Notes: generated by a model not told the origin, from the sequence alone. Shown: positions 32,695 to 42,192, counted from the stretch's first letter. The stretch: DNA of 64,000 bases from Chryseobacterium candidae (GCF_004916905.1 NZ_SDLV01000002.1:38044-102043); one strand, 5' to 3'. Translations and numbers: made by a program.

Positions 32695-33555
32695 TTATTT
32701 TTTTGAATCTTGAATATTTTTATTTTCTGCCTTCTTATTTTTTTCCAGTTGATAATTAGCTATCTTTTTAAAGTTTTCGGTTTTCATTACAAATGCCCTA
32801 TTCGATTTATGATTCCATATACTAGCATATTTTTTTGAAACGGTGGTATAGGTTTCCCATCCTGTAAGATTTTGGTACAACATGAGTGTACAAATATCTG
32901 TAGGAGTAATCTGCTGCCAGTTATCCAAAACATGAGAATGAACTCCACTTGCATCACTTCCTTTGTTCATATCGTTTATATCATGGACAATTATTCCTTT
33001 ATGTAGTTTTTCAACATTTTTTATTTCATCATTATTATTGAAAGTCAGCAGATAGTCATTTCCGAAAACAACTACATTATTTACAGAAGCTCCGGTTAAA
33101 ACATATACTTTTTTAGAATCGTTCTTAATGATAGGAACCAGATTAAAGTTTGTATTATTATAATGCTTAAAAATAGTGTCATTGTTTATTCTGGCTAGAG
33201 CTTTCTGCCTGATGTCAAAATAATCCTGTTCAACAGCACTGAAATCCCTTTCAGACAAATCAATTTTCGCATTAGCTGTATTATAATTGGTAGGGAAAGA
33301 AATTGTAGCTACCACTTTATTCTGCTTAGAGAAGAAAATACATTTAGGTACATCGTCTAAATAAGAAAAATATCCTCCTATATTTTCCATATTTCTGTAA
33401 TTCTCTTTTACGATATCTGTACCATACCAACTTGCCATTTCACTACGATATAGTGCTACTCCTTCTTCTGTTACCTCCTTTGATATTTTCTCAAGATCTT
33501 GAGCATTAATAGATATCCCTAATAAGGTCAATATTATTATTAAACAAAACTTCAT
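32695..33555 (-). CDS. Secreted hypothetical protein, 286 aa
   Basis: Signal peptide MKFCLIIILTLLGISINA precedes QDLEKISKEV. The mature protein has no recognised domain; it includes a GxFSYLDDVPKCIFFSKQNK strand, VVATISFPTNYNT, KKVYVLTGASVNNVVVFGND, and DASGVHSHVLDNWQQITP with a conserved-looking His-rich turn. The C-terminus is basic (ENKNIQDSKK). Probably periplasmic or secreted. -7 element at 33572-33579. It may form a pair with VF530 (8 bp gap), though the two products do not look functionally alike. Confidence 0.65.
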   Translation of the reverse strand: MKFCLIIILTLLGISINAQDLEKISKEVTEEGVALYRSEMASWYGTDIVKENYRNMENIGGYFSYLDDVPKCIFFSKQNKVVATISFPTNYNTANAKIDLSERDFSAVEQDYFDIRQKALARINNDTIFKHYNNTNFNLVPIIKNDSKKVYVLTGASVNNVVVFGNDYLLTFNNNDEIKNVEKLHKGIIVHDINDMNKGSDASGVHSHVLDNWQQITPTDICTLMLYQNLTGWETYTTVSKKYASIWNHKSNRAFVMKTENFKKIANYQLEKNKKAENKNIQDSKK

Positions 33556-33571
33556 GAATATTAATTTTCAT

Positions 33572-33579
33572 CAAAAATA
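33572..33579 (-). promoter_or_regulatory. -7 promoter element of the 33555 gene
   Basis: TATTTTTG on the minus strand, 16 bp before ATG 33555. A second match (TAAATTTG, 33628-33621) lies further upstream. Confidence 0.45.
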
Positions 33580-33711
33580 CTAATAAAATAAATCTGCCTG
33601 AAAAAGATTTGTGTCGGGTTCAAATTTAATCATCAACCTATAATTTTTATATTTTGTTTCTTATTTTTGAAGAAGCTATTTTTCACCCATAAAAATGATC
33701 TGTTACCAAGT

Positions 33712-33864
33712 ATGAGCAAAAATAACGAAGCAAACAGGAAAAAAAACAAAAAGAAAATTGATCAGAAAAAACGTAAAATACAGAATGCAGAATCAGAACG
33801 GAAAGCAAGATTAAAACAGATCCGGGAAGATTTCAAAGCCAGAGAAGCTGACAATAAACTATAA
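33712..33864 (+). CDS. Small highly basic protein, 50 aa
   Basis: ATG 33712 opens a 50-residue frame: MSKNNEANRKKNKKKIDQKK followed by more Lys/Arg and Glu and ending DFKAREADNKL. About 40% of residues are Lys or Arg, with a predicted helix of KIRKxxQxxESERKxRLKQI type. TATTTTTG at 33662-33669 is a promoter candidate 42 bp before the ATG. A longer frame starts with TTG at 33667, but it overlaps that element. It may be a nucleic-acid-associated protein. Coding status is likely but not certain. Confidence 0.5.
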   Translation: MSKNNEANRKKNKKKIDQKKRKIQNAESERKARLKQIREDFKAREADNKL

Positions 33865-34009
33865 ATTGTTTTTATCTGAAGTAAGGGAAACCTTATTTTT
33901 TTAAATGAAGTATTCTCTATATTTACATTGTAATACCTGCAAATAATTCTCTACCCAACAAGTTGAAAATTACGTTGCATATACTCTTTTTAATTCTCAA
34001 ATTTAAATT

Positions 34010-35215
34010 ATGAAAATCCTCCACACTGCCGACTGGCATTTGGGTAAACGCCTCGACCGTTTTTCAAGACTGGAAGAACAGGTTCTGGTGATGAATGAAA
34101 TTGTTCAGATTGCTGACGAACAAAACGTGGATCTGGTTTTAATTGCCGGTGATCTCTTTGATAATTTCAATCCAGGTGTAGAGGCTGCTGAACTTTTTTA
34201 TAAAACCTTAAAACGTTTATCCCTGAACGGAAAACGCCCTGTGATTGCTATTTCCGGTAATCATGATTCTCCAAACTTAATCGATGCTCCTGATCCTCTG
34301 GCAAGGGAATGCGGAATTATTTTAATAGGCCATCCCAAAGCGGAAATCATACCTTTTGGTACAGAATATTTCAACATCACCCATTCCAAAGAAGGTTTTA
34401 TCGAGCTGAAAATTGAGGGGATAAATTTTCCGGTAAGAATTCTCCACACACCTTTTGCGAATGAAATCCGGTTAAAGGAATATTTTGGTGAAAATAAAGA
34501 GGAAGAAATCAACAAGGTTCTTTCACAGACATGGAAAAATCTTGCGGATCAGTTCTGTGATGATACCGGAGTGAATCTTCTGACGGCTCATTTGTACATG
34601 AATAAAAGAGGTGCGGAAATTCTGGAAGAGCCGGAAGGAGAAAAACCGATTAAGATTGGGAATGCAGATCTGATTTTTTCTGACAGTATTCCTGAGCAGA
34701 TTCAATATACGGCGCTGGGCCACCTTCATGGTTTTCAGAATATCGGAACCAAGGAAAAGCCTGTTATTTATTCATCTTCTCCTTTGTGCTACAGTTTCAG
34801 TGAAGCCGGACAAAAGAAGTATGTTTCCATTATTGATGCAGAACCTGGAAAAGCAGTTTCCTACGAGAAGAAACTCTTGAAAAGCGGCAGAGCTTTGGTC
34901 AGAAAAACATTTACCTCCATTGAAGATACCGTACAATGGCTGGGTGAAAATCCCAATACATTTATTGAACTTACGCTGGAAAGTGAAACTTTTTTAACAG
35001 CTGATGAAAGAAGGTTAATTTATCAGTCTCACAACGGAATTGTTCACCTTATTCCAAAAGTCAGAAATCTGGAATTGGGAGAAAACCCAACCCATGAAAT
35101 CAATTTAAGCCAGGATATTGATATTTTATTCAAAGATTATTTTAAATCTAAAAACGGCGGGCAGGAAGCCAATGAAGAACTGATGAATTTGTTTAACGAA
35201 ATTTTAAATGCATAA
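34010..35215 (+). CDS. sbcD: Nuclease SbcCD subunit D
   Basis: Mn2+-dependent phosphoesterase subunit of the SbcCD (Mre11-Rad50-like) complex, which opens hairpins and processes double-strand ends. The 401 residues carry the Mre11 motifs: LHTADWHLGKRL (D-x-H), IAGDLFDNFNPG (GDxxD), ISGNHDSPNL (GNHD), ALGHLHGFQNIG (GHxH), and PVIYSSSPLCYSF at the substrate region. The capping C-terminal domain (about 300-400) is present. The start of sbcC follows 3 bp after the stop, so the pair is an operon. Confidence 0.95.
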   Translation: MKILHTADWHLGKRLDRFSRLEEQVLVMNEIVQIADEQNVDLVLIAGDLFDNFNPGVEAAELFYKTLKRLSLNGKRPVIAISGNHDSPNLIDAPDPLARECGIILIGHPKAEIIPFGTEYFNITHSKEGFIELKIEGINFPVRILHTPFANEIRLKEYFGENKEEEINKVLSQTWKNLADQFCDDTGVNLLTAHLYMNKRGAEILEEPEGEKPIKIGNADLIFSDSIPEQIQYTALGHLHGFQNIGTKEKPVIYSSSPLCYSFSEAGQKKYVSIIDAEPGKAVSYEKKLLKSGRALVRKTFTSIEDTVQWLGENPNTFIELTLESETFLTADERRLIYQSHNGIVHLIPKVRNLELGENPTHEINLSQDIDILFKDYFKSKNGGQEANEELMNLFNEILNA

Positions 35216-35218
35216 GCC

Positions 35219-38200
35219 ATGATCCCTGTACAATTAACGATCGAAGGACTTTACTCATACCAGGAGCGCCAGACGATTGATTTCAGAAATCTTACCGAAG
35301 CGGGTCTGTTTGGGATTTTCGGGGCGGTGGGTTCCGGAAAATCTTCGGTTCTGGAAGCCATTTCGTTTGCTTTATATGGGGAAACGGAACGTCTGAATAT
35401 GCGTGATAAAAGGGCTTACAACATGATGAATTTAAAATCAAACAGTTCTTATATAGAATTTGATTTTGTGAATTATGAGAATAAGCTTTTCCGGGCTGCC
35501 CGTGATTTTAAGCGAAATTCAAAAAAGTTCGAAGAAGTAAAGCCTAATGCGGTTACATTTTATGAAAATATCAATGGCAAATGGCTTCCTTTGGATCACT
35601 CCAATGCGGAATCTATTATCGGATTAAGCTATTCCAACTTCAAAAGAACCATCATTATTCCGCAGGGACAGTTCAAAGAATTCCTTGAATTGGGTGCTGC
35701 AGAGAGAACAAATATGATGAAGGAGATCTTTAATCTTCAGAAATTTGATCTTCAGAACAATGTTTCTGCACTCAATGTAAAAAACAGATCTGAACTGGAC
35801 CAACTGGAAGGACAATTAAAAGGTTTTGAAGAAATCAACGAAGAGAAAATCAACATTCAGAAAGAGCAGCTTGCGGAGGAACAGAAAAAACTTACAGAAT
35901 CAAATAAAAAACTGGAAAAGGTTACCCAAGCCTACCAACAGCTGAAAAACTTAAAAAGCGACTTTGACAGTTTACAGCAGAATAAGGAAAAATTCAGCAA
36001 ACTTTCTGAAGAAAAGCCCCAGATGGATGCTCTGGAAGCACAGGCAGAATTATACGACCGTATTTTCAGGATTTTCAATCCATTGATTATTGAGAAAAAT
36101 AAACTCTCAAAAGAGATTGCTGCGAAACAAAACGAAAAAGAACAGCAGATTAAAGCATGGCAGGAAACTGAAAAGACTTTTACGATCGTAAAGGAACAGC
36201 TCACGGCTCTTGAACCACAGTTTAAAGCATTAGAACAATCCAGAATTCAGGAAAATGATCTGAGCCTCATCATTCAGATCCTGAAATTTTCTGAAGAAAT
36301 TAAAGTTCTGAATGAAAGAACTCAGAAAGGTTCTGAAAAAGTAAAAGAAGTGGATCTTCATAAAGAGAAAATTCAAAAAAAGATTGATGAACTTTCAGCA
36401 CAAATAAAAACTTTAAAGGAACAAAAACTTGATTCTGTGCTGCTTTCTGAAGTAGGCAACTGGTTTATTCAGCAAAAGAACCTAAAAAAATCACAGCAGG
36501 AACAAACCGAAAAGATTGAGAGACAGCAAAAACAGATCGGAGAAATTGCAGAAGAATTGAAACCTTTTGCTTACAACGAAAATTATAAAGAAGATTTCAA
36601 AAGCAGAAAAGAAACCTTAGAAACCCAAAAAAAGGAACTTTCCCAGAAACTGGATCATCTCAAAATTCAAAAAGAACTTTCCCGTTTTGCCAGTGAGCTT
36701 CATGATGGGGAAAACTGTCCTCTTTGTGGTTCTAAAGAGCATCCGCATATTGTGGAATTTCATGATGTGAATACTGAACTGCAGGAAATTCAGGAGAAAA
36801 TAACATCTGTAGAACAGGAAATAACTGTTCTACAAAAGAAGGAAGCAGAAATGGATAAAATTCTGGACCGAAAAAAAATCTTTGAAGAGCAGCTTATTTC
36901 GGAACAAAAAATTGTCCTTCAGATTCAGAAGGATATTGAAAATCATCTGCTGAATTTCACCTGGAAGTCATTTTCACCCGACAAGGAAGAGGAATTTGAG
37001 AAAAAACGTTCAGATTCGTTTACGCTGGAGAAAAAGATTGAAGAAACGGAACGTACTATAACAGTTGAAAGGGAACATATTGACAGAGAAACCAAAACAC
37101 TGGAAAAATATAAGCACGCCCTGGAAGCTTTCCGTCTGGAAGAAGTTTCGAAACAGGAGCAAATCAATATCAGCCGTTCCGGCCTTAAAATTCTCGACTG
37201 GAATCTGTATGCTCAAAATGAAATAAAAGAGATTGAGGAATCTTATCAAAAACTTGTACAATCTAATAAAGAGACTGAAGAAAATTACCGGAAGGCGGTA
37301 GAACAGGAAAAAATTCTTTCTCCAAAACTGGCAGAGCAAAAAGCAATTGTCAGCCAGTCTGAAAAACAAATTACAGAACTTGAGAAGGAAATTTCCGGTA
37401 ATGAAGAGGCGATTGCCAAAGCTTTGACAGATCAAAATTTCACAGCATTTAAAGAAGTTGATAATATTTTACTGCAGGAGATCAATATTCAGCTGGTGAG
37501 AGCCAAAGTTCAGAATTTCAGAGTTGAATTCGAAGCTTTAAAGAAATTCATCACTGAGTTGGAAGTAAAACTGAAAGATCTTTCATTCGATAACGAACAG
37601 TTTTCTCTTGCTGAACAGCAGTTCGTTGAAGCACAGAATGAGCAGAAAAAAATCAGCGATTCCGTAGTCACAAAAACCGCAGAAATAGACAGGCTGGAAA
37701 AAGAGTTTGTGAAAAAAGAAACCCTTTTAAAAGAACTGGCAAAGCTTCAGAAGCGTTCAGAAAATTTAAAAATCATGATGAACCTGTTTAAAGGTGCAGG
37801 TTTTGTACAATATGTTTCGTCTATTTACCTGAGACAGCTTTGTGACCATGCCAATGTCCGTTTTCACCGGATGACAAGAAACCAGCTGAGTCTTCAGCTG
37901 AATGAAAATAACGATTTTGAAATCATTGACTACCTCAACGAAGGGAAAAGCAGAAGTGTAAAAACACTTTCCGGAGGACAGGCCTTTCAGGTATCCTTGA
38001 GTCTGGCGCTGGCACTGGCAGAAAGTGTTCAGGCCAATGCGCAGGCCGAAAAGAATTTCTTCTTTATTGATGAAGGTTTTGGAACGCAGGATACGGAATC
38101 GGTGAATATCGTTTTTGAAACCCTTACTCATCTGATGAAAGAAAACAGGATTGTGGGTATTATTTCGCACGTTGAAGAACTGAAAGAAAAGATTCCTACC

Positions 38201-38254
38201 GCTCTTAATATTATCAAGGATGAAGAAAGAGGAAGTCTGATTGAGATTGTTTAA
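35219..38254 (+). CDS. sbcC: Nuclease SbcCD subunit C
   Basis: ATPase subunit of SbcCD, an SMC/Rad50-like protein of 1011 residues. Walker A is GAVGSGKSS (35-43) in the N-terminal head. Long coiled coils (about 190-480 and 520-800) flank a zinc hook at Cys500-Pro-Leu-Cys503. The C-terminal head has the signature KTLSGGQAFQVSLSLALALA and the Walker B FFFIDEGFGTQD. Pairs with SbcD. A terminator follows at 38272. Confidence 0.95.
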   Translation: MIPVQLTIEGLYSYQERQTIDFRNLTEAGLFGIFGAVGSGKSSVLEAISFALYGETERLNMRDKRAYNMMNLKSNSSYIEFDFVNYENKLFRAARDFKRNSKKFEEVKPNAVTFYENINGKWLPLDHSNAESIIGLSYSNFKRTIIIPQGQFKEFLELGAAERTNMMKEIFNLQKFDLQNNVSALNVKNRSELDQLEGQLKGFEEINEEKINIQKEQLAEEQKKLTESNKKLEKVTQAYQQLKNLKSDFDSLQQNKEKFSKLSEEKPQMDALEAQAELYDRIFRIFNPLIIEKNKLSKEIAAKQNEKEQQIKAWQETEKTFTIVKEQLTALEPQFKALEQSRIQENDLSLIIQILKFSEEIKVLNERTQKGSEKVKEVDLHKEKIQKKIDELSAQIKTLKEQKLDSVLLSEVGNWFIQQKNLKKSQQEQTEKIERQQKQIGEIAEELKPFAYNENYKEDFKSRKETLETQKKELSQKLDHLKIQKELSRFASELHDGENCPLCGSKEHPHIVEFHDVNTELQEIQEKITSVEQEITVLQKKEAEMDKILDRKKIFEEQLISEQKIVLQIQKDIENHLLNFTWKSFSPDKEEEFEKKRSDSFTLEKKIEETERTITVEREHIDRETKTLEKYKHALEAFRLEEVSKQEQINISRSGLKILDWNLYAQNEIKEIEESYQKLVQSNKETEENYRKAVEQEKILSPKLAEQKAIVSQSEKQITELEKEISGNEEAIAKALTDQNFTAFKEVDNILLQEINIQLVRAKVQNFRVEFEALKKFITELEVKLKDLSFDNEQFSLAEQQFVEAQNEQKKISDSVVTKTAEIDRLEKEFVKKETLLKELAKLQKRSENLKIMMNLFKGAGFVQYVSSIYLRQLCDHANVRFHRMTRNQLSLQLNENNDFEIIDYLNEGKSRSVKTLSGGQAFQVSLSLALALAESVQANAQAEKNFFFIDEGFGTQDTESVNIVFETLTHLMKENRIVGIISHVEELKEKIPTALNIIKDEERGSLIEIV

Positions 38255-38271
38255 TACCAGATTTACAACTA

Positions 38272-38308
38272 CAAAAGCCACAAAAGAGATGTTCTTATGT
38301 GGCTTTTG
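38272..38308. terminator. Terminator after sbcC
   Basis: CAAAAGCCACA (38272-38282) pairs perfectly with TGTGGCTTTTG (38298-38308). Convergent LLM oxidoreductase gene may share it. Confidence 0.8.
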
Positions 38309-38327
38309 CTATCAATAAAGTTCCCAG

Positions 38328-39353
38328 TTACAGTCCTTTTACAACGGGTTTTACTTCTTTTCCAAACAATTCAATAGATTTCATCATCACATCATGAGCA
38401 GGATCTCCCACATCCATATGCCCGATAAATCTTGTAATTCCGAAAATTTCCTTCATATACGCAATCTTATCTGCTACTTCAGCCGGGCCGCCGATAAACA
38501 ATGCACCGTCTTTGCTTCTTCCCCCATCATACTGCGCTTTTGTATAAGGAGCCCATCCCCGGGAAGCACCTATCCTATCCATCTGAGATTTATAATTATG
38601 GAAATATCCATCCGCTACTTTCTGATCATCACTCACAAAAGTATGTGAATGAATGGCAATCTGCATTTTTGAAACATCGTGTCCCGCTTTTTGGTATTCC
38701 TGCTTATAGAATTCAATCAGATTTTTAAACTGGATTGGCATTCCTCCGATGATGGCTACCACTAAAGGCATTCCAAGCTGCGCTGCGCTTAATACAGACT
38801 GCGGAGTTCCTCCAACAGCTCTCCAGATGGAAAGTTTTCCGTCATTTTTTGCTCTTGGATAAACAGTTTGGTTCTGCATAGGAGCACGAAGTTTTCCAGA
38901 CCAGCTTACGTTTTCTTCAGCATTGATTTTCAGCAATAATTCTAATTTTTCATCAAATAACTGTTCATAATCATTCAATGAATAACCGTAGAGAGGAAAT
39001 GATTCTATGAAACTTCCGCGTCCCACAAATATCTCTGCTCTTCCGTCTGAAATTAAATCCAGCGTTGAAAAATCTTCATATACCTTAACCGGTTCCGAAG
39101 AACTCAAAACAGTAACTCCACTGGCCAGTTTTATATTTTTTGTAACACTTGCTGCTGCTGCCAAAACGATTTCCGGAGAAGAAACAGCATAATCCGGACG
39201 GTGGTGTTCTCCCATTGCGAAAACATCTATTCCTACCTCATCCATGAATTTTACCTGATCCAGTATTTCGCGGATCTTAATCCCTGCATCTCTATATTTT
39301 CCGGTAGACTGGTCTAAGGCCAGATCTCCAAACATTCCTATTCCTAATTCCAT
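38328..39353 (-). CDS. LLM-class flavin-dependent oxidoreductase
   Basis: 341 residues from ATG 39353 (MELGIGMFGDLALD). A luciferase-like monooxygenase-fold TIM barrel, with FMN-binding and family motifs: ELGIGMFGDLA, MGEHHRPDYAVSSPE (conserved His-Arg region), KLASGVTVLSSSEPVKVYEDF, DLISDGRAEIFVGRGSF and FIGGPAEVADKI. Substrate unknown; relatives include F420- and FMN-dependent enzymes. The -7 element at 39373-39380 rules against the ATG at 39371, which would be placed at -2. No partner genes are obvious. Confidence 0.9.
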   Translation of the reverse strand: MELGIGMFGDLALDQSTGKYRDAGIKIREILDQVKFMDEVGIDVFAMGEHHRPDYAVSSPEIVLAAAASVTKNIKLASGVTVLSSSEPVKVYEDFSTLDLISDGRAEIFVGRGSFIESFPLYGYSLNDYEQLFDEKLELLLKINAEENVSWSGKLRAPMQNQTVYPRAKNDGKLSIWRAVGGTPQSVLSAAQLGMPLVVAIIGGMPIQFKNLIEFYKQEYQKAGHDVSKMQIAIHSHTFVSDDQKVADGYFHNYKSQMDRIGASRGWAPYTKAQYDGGRSKDGALFIGGPAEVADKIAYMKEIFGITRFIGHMDVGDPAHDVMMKSIELFGKEVKPVVKGL

Positions 39354-39372
39354 ATTGTTGATTTTAGTCATA

Positions 39373-39380
39373 CAAAATTA
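39373..39380 (-). promoter_or_regulatory. LLM gene -7 promoter element
   Basis: TAATTTTG on the minus strand, 19 bp before the ATG at 39353 and 1 bp before the alternative ATG at 39371. Confidence 0.6.
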
Positions 39381-39476
39381 CCACTATGAAAAATCAAAAA
39401 CATTGATGTTTGTTAAGATCGAAAAGTTACTTTTTTAAAACACAAATAACACTAATGTATCACCAATAAAACGAAA

Positions 39477-39505
39477 GTGTCATTGCAAACAAAGCGAAGC
39501 AATCT
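39477..39505. repeat. Short dispersed repeat (AAGCGAAGCAATCTC type)
   Basis: The block with CATTGCAAACAAAGCGAAGC followed by AATCTC resembles the GTCATTGCGAACGAAGTGAAGCAATCTC family found between genes of many bacteria. Only one copy in this window. Confidence 0.4.
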
Positions 39506-39546
39506 CAATCAAGTTATACAATAACATTAAGGTAATATCAAAAAAA

Positions 39547-39569
39547 AATCCAGCCGTTCCCGCTGGATT
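39547..39569 (-). terminator. Terminator of the S9 peptidase gene
   Basis: AATCCAGC (39547-39554) pairs with GCTGGATT (39562-39569). On the minus strand a run of eight T follows. Confidence 0.8.
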
Positions 39570-39575
39570 GTAATA

Positions 39576-41714
39576 TTATTTTTTCAAATATAGATCAAAA
39601 TAATCTGTTATTTTCTGCATCAGGTGAACCCTGTCTTTCCCGATCACATTATGGGGATGTCCCGGATAGGTAAAGTAATCAAGCTGAACTCCGTTATCAA
39701 CCGCTGACTTGATGAATTTTATAGAATGCTGCCACACTACTACATCATCCTGTGCTCCATGGATCATCAATAACTTCCCTTTCAGATTTTGTACTTTATC
39801 CAAAAGATTGGCAGTAGCATATCCTTGTGGATTTTCCTGTGGAGTATCCATATATCTTTCTCCATACATGATTTCATACATACTCCAGTCAATTACAGGT
39901 CCGCCTGCTACTCCTACTTTGAATACATCCGGTTTACGAAGCATAAAACTTGTTGTCATAAATCCTCCGAAGCTCCATCCATGGATTCCCATTTTGTCTC
40001 CATCTACATAAGGAAGAGATTTTAAGTATTCCACCCCTTTCATCTGATCGTTCATTTCTGTAGTTCCCAGATTTCTGAATACAGCCTGCTCAAACTTCAT
40101 TCCACGGTTAGAAGAACCTCTTCCGTCCATTGTGAAAATGATGTAACCGTTCTGAGCCATATATTCGTACCAAAGGTTTCCTGAAGCCGGGAAGCTGTTT
40201 GTGATCAGCTGTAAGTGTGGCCCGTTGTACAGATAAACAATAGTTGGGTATCTTTTATTAGGATCAAAATTGGTAGGAAGAATGATCTTTCCGTACAAAG
40301 GAGTTCCGTCGTCAGCCTTTAATGTTACATTTTTAATTTCCGGTCTCTGGTAATTCTTTAATGGATTTTCAGAAGTAAGGATATTTGTAGATTTTAAATT
40401 GGCTGTATTGATAATGTTGGCAACTCTTGGTGAATTGGCATTGCTGTAAGCGTCATAGAGATAATTTCCGTCACTGCTCAAAGTTCCGATGTGCATTCCT
40501 TCTGCATCGTCCAGCCTTTGCATCTTGAAGTTGGTCCAATTTATTCTGTACAAATGTCTTTCCAGAGGAGTTTCTTTAGTGGAGGCAAAATAGATTTCCT
40601 TTTTCTTTTCATTAAATCCTAAAATATCGGTTACCAGCCAGTCACCTTTTGTGATTTGTGCTATCAATCCTTTTTCAAGACTGTAATGGAACAAGTGGTT
40701 GTATCCTGTTCTCTGGCTCTGCCAGATGAAGTCTGTGTTAGAGTTCGGGAAGAAAGTAAGCGGATGCTGTGGCTCCACATATTTACTGTCTGTTTCTTCG
40801 AATAAAGTTTTCACCAATTCTCCTGTAGCAGCATCATACTGATTCATTTTCATATGATTCTGGCCTCTGTTCAGCACCCCTACAAAGATGTATTTTGAAT
40901 CTGGACTCCATGTAACGGCCGTTAGATACTGATCTTTTTCACCTTCCACTTTTAAGAAAGTAGTAGATTGATTTTTAATATTGAAAACGCCTAATGTCAC
41001 CTGATGAGAAGTCTGGCCAGCCATTGGGTATTTAATATTGTGGTTTACGGCAGGCGTTACAGACCAGTCGATGACCGGATAATCTGCTACCATACTCTGA
41101 TCCATTTTATAGAAAGCTACGCTCTCCGAATTCGGAGCAGGGAAAATTCCGGTATCAATTCCGAATTCATTTCTGTGAACCGCCTGTCCGCTAATTATAT
41201 TTTCATTGCTCTCATTGGTTACAGCAATCGTTTTTCCGTTCCTGTTTACAAATAAATTATTCTTTGCTGTGAAGGCAAAAGTATGACCGTCACCAAACAT
41301 TTTCACATTCGCAGCATCCTGATCGATGGCAGCTGTATTTTTAATTTTCCAGTCGTTTCCTGATTTTTCAATCCACGACATTTTGCCCTCTGTAGTAAAG
41401 TACCCATTGGAATTTCCTGTAAATTTAATGGGTGGAACAGCTTTCAGCTTATTGTTGGAAAGATTTCTGTTCAGTTGGCTTAATGAAATCAGCGTATCCT
41501 GCTTATTCGTTTTCAAATCTGTAATCAGATAGCCGCCTTTCACTGCCTGAATGTAAGATTTTCCGTCTGCAGCCCATGAAAACTGGGAAATATTTTTTAC
41601 GGCAAGGTTGGTTCTCATCCCATTGACAGCCTCCGCCATGGTAAATTTCTGGGTCTGGGCAAATGCTGAACTTCCTAAAACCAGCATTAATAAAGAAAAT
41701 TTATGTAATTTCAT
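39576..41714 (-). CDS. Secreted S9-family peptidase, dipeptidyl peptidase IV type
   Basis: From ATG 41714 the protein has 712 residues: signal peptide (MKLHKFSLLMLVLGSSAFAQ), an eight-bladed propeller (about 35-430) and an alpha/beta-hydrolase domain. The catalytic triad lies in GIHGWSFGGFM (Ser581), GAQDDVVV (Asp656/657) and YPGHPHNVIG (His688). Such enzymes remove N-terminal dipeptides, typically after Pro or Ala. Likely periplasmic or outer-membrane-associated; no type IX C-terminal domain is visible. TATTTTTG at 41734-41741 lies upstream. Confidence 0.92.
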   Translation of the reverse strand: MKLHKFSLLMLVLGSSAFAQTQKFTMAEAVNGMRTNLAVKNISQFSWAADGKSYIQAVKGGYLITDLKTNKQDTLISLSQLNRNLSNNKLKAVPPIKFTGNSNGYFTTEGKMSWIEKSGNDWKIKNTAAIDQDAANVKMFGDGHTFAFTAKNNLFVNRNGKTIAVTNESNENIISGQAVHRNEFGIDTGIFPAPNSESVAFYKMDQSMVADYPVIDWSVTPAVNHNIKYPMAGQTSHQVTLGVFNIKNQSTTFLKVEGEKDQYLTAVTWSPDSKYIFVGVLNRGQNHMKMNQYDAATGELVKTLFEETDSKYVEPQHPLTFFPNSNTDFIWQSQRTGYNHLFHYSLEKGLIAQITKGDWLVTDILGFNEKKKEIYFASTKETPLERHLYRINWTNFKMQRLDDAEGMHIGTLSSDGNYLYDAYSNANSPRVANIINTANLKSTNILTSENPLKNYQRPEIKNVTLKADDGTPLYGKIILPTNFDPNKRYPTIVYLYNGPHLQLITNSFPASGNLWYEYMAQNGYIIFTMDGRGSSNRGMKFEQAVFRNLGTTEMNDQMKGVEYLKSLPYVDGDKMGIHGWSFGGFMTTSFMLRKPDVFKVGVAGGPVIDWSMYEIMYGERYMDTPQENPQGYATANLLDKVQNLKGKLLMIHGAQDDVVVWQHSIKFIKSAVDNGVQLDYFTYPGHPHNVIGKDRVHLMQKITDYFDLYLKK

Positions 41715-41733
41715 TGGATAAAATTGAATTCTC

Positions 41734-41741
41734 CAAAAATA
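41734..41741 (-). promoter_or_regulatory. S9 peptidase -7 promoter element
   Basis: TATTTTTG on the minus strand, 19 bp before ATG 41714, inside the upstream extension of the frame. Confidence 0.5.
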
Positions 41742-41840
41742 AGAAATAAAAACCATTCGTTAAGAAACGTTAAATTAAAACATTCATAAAATGGAATTCA
41801 TACATTCAAAGGAATTATTTCTTAACTTAATAATAAATTT

Positions 41841-41992
41841 TGACCTATCCCTTTTAGTAATAATAGCTTCGACAGGCTCAGACTGACAAGGCTCAAAAAT
41901 ATCGACTGGTATTCGGATTGTCACCCTGAGCCTGTCGAAGGGACTCATCAATAAGAAAATCTTTGTTAATTATTAATTAAAGGGATAGGTCA
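41841..41992. mobile_element. MITE-like 152 bp element
   Basis: Perfect 14 bp terminal inverted repeats, TGACCTATCCCTTT (41841-41854) and AAAGGGATAGGTCA (41979-41992), extend imperfectly inward through TAATAAT-like sequence. Inside, CTTCGACAGGCTCAG (41867-41881) and its exact complement CTGAGCCTGTCGAAG (41926-41940) form a second pair. No ORF. The flanks (AAATTT and ATAAAATTT) give no clear target duplication. Confidence 0.6.
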
Positions 41993-42036
41993 ATAAAATT
42001 TTTAAAGGCATTATTAGCATAGGCGAATGATGGATC

Positions 42037-42069
42037 GTGAATGGTCAATCTGCTTCGTTTGTCAATTTT
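42037..42069. repeat. Dispersed repeat, copy 2 (partner at 22735-22767)
   Basis: 33 bp, starting GTGAATGGTCAATCTGCTTC, identical to the first copy at 29 of 33 positions. A further related inverted block (TTCACTTGCGAAGC and AATTGACAATTGA) follows at about 42102-42130. Confidence 0.6.
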
Positions 42070-42165
42070 TAAATTTTTGAACACCTATAATCATTCAATA
42101 TTCACTTGCGAAGCAAAATTGACAATTGATCTTAAAAATCTCATTTCTTATCCTATATCAATGAC

Positions 42166-42192
42166 TTGTATAGGTACGCTGTCCTAAATTTG
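42166..42192 (+). promoter_or_regulatory. YceI gene promoter
   Basis: TTG (42166-42168) and TAAATTTG (42185-42192), 16 bp apart; ATG at 42227. Confidence 0.65.

Noticed and set aside
33667..33864. Longer 65-codon version of the small basic protein starting with TTG
   Set aside because: The TTG at 33667 lies within the proposed -7 element, and the ATG at 33712 starts the charged region.
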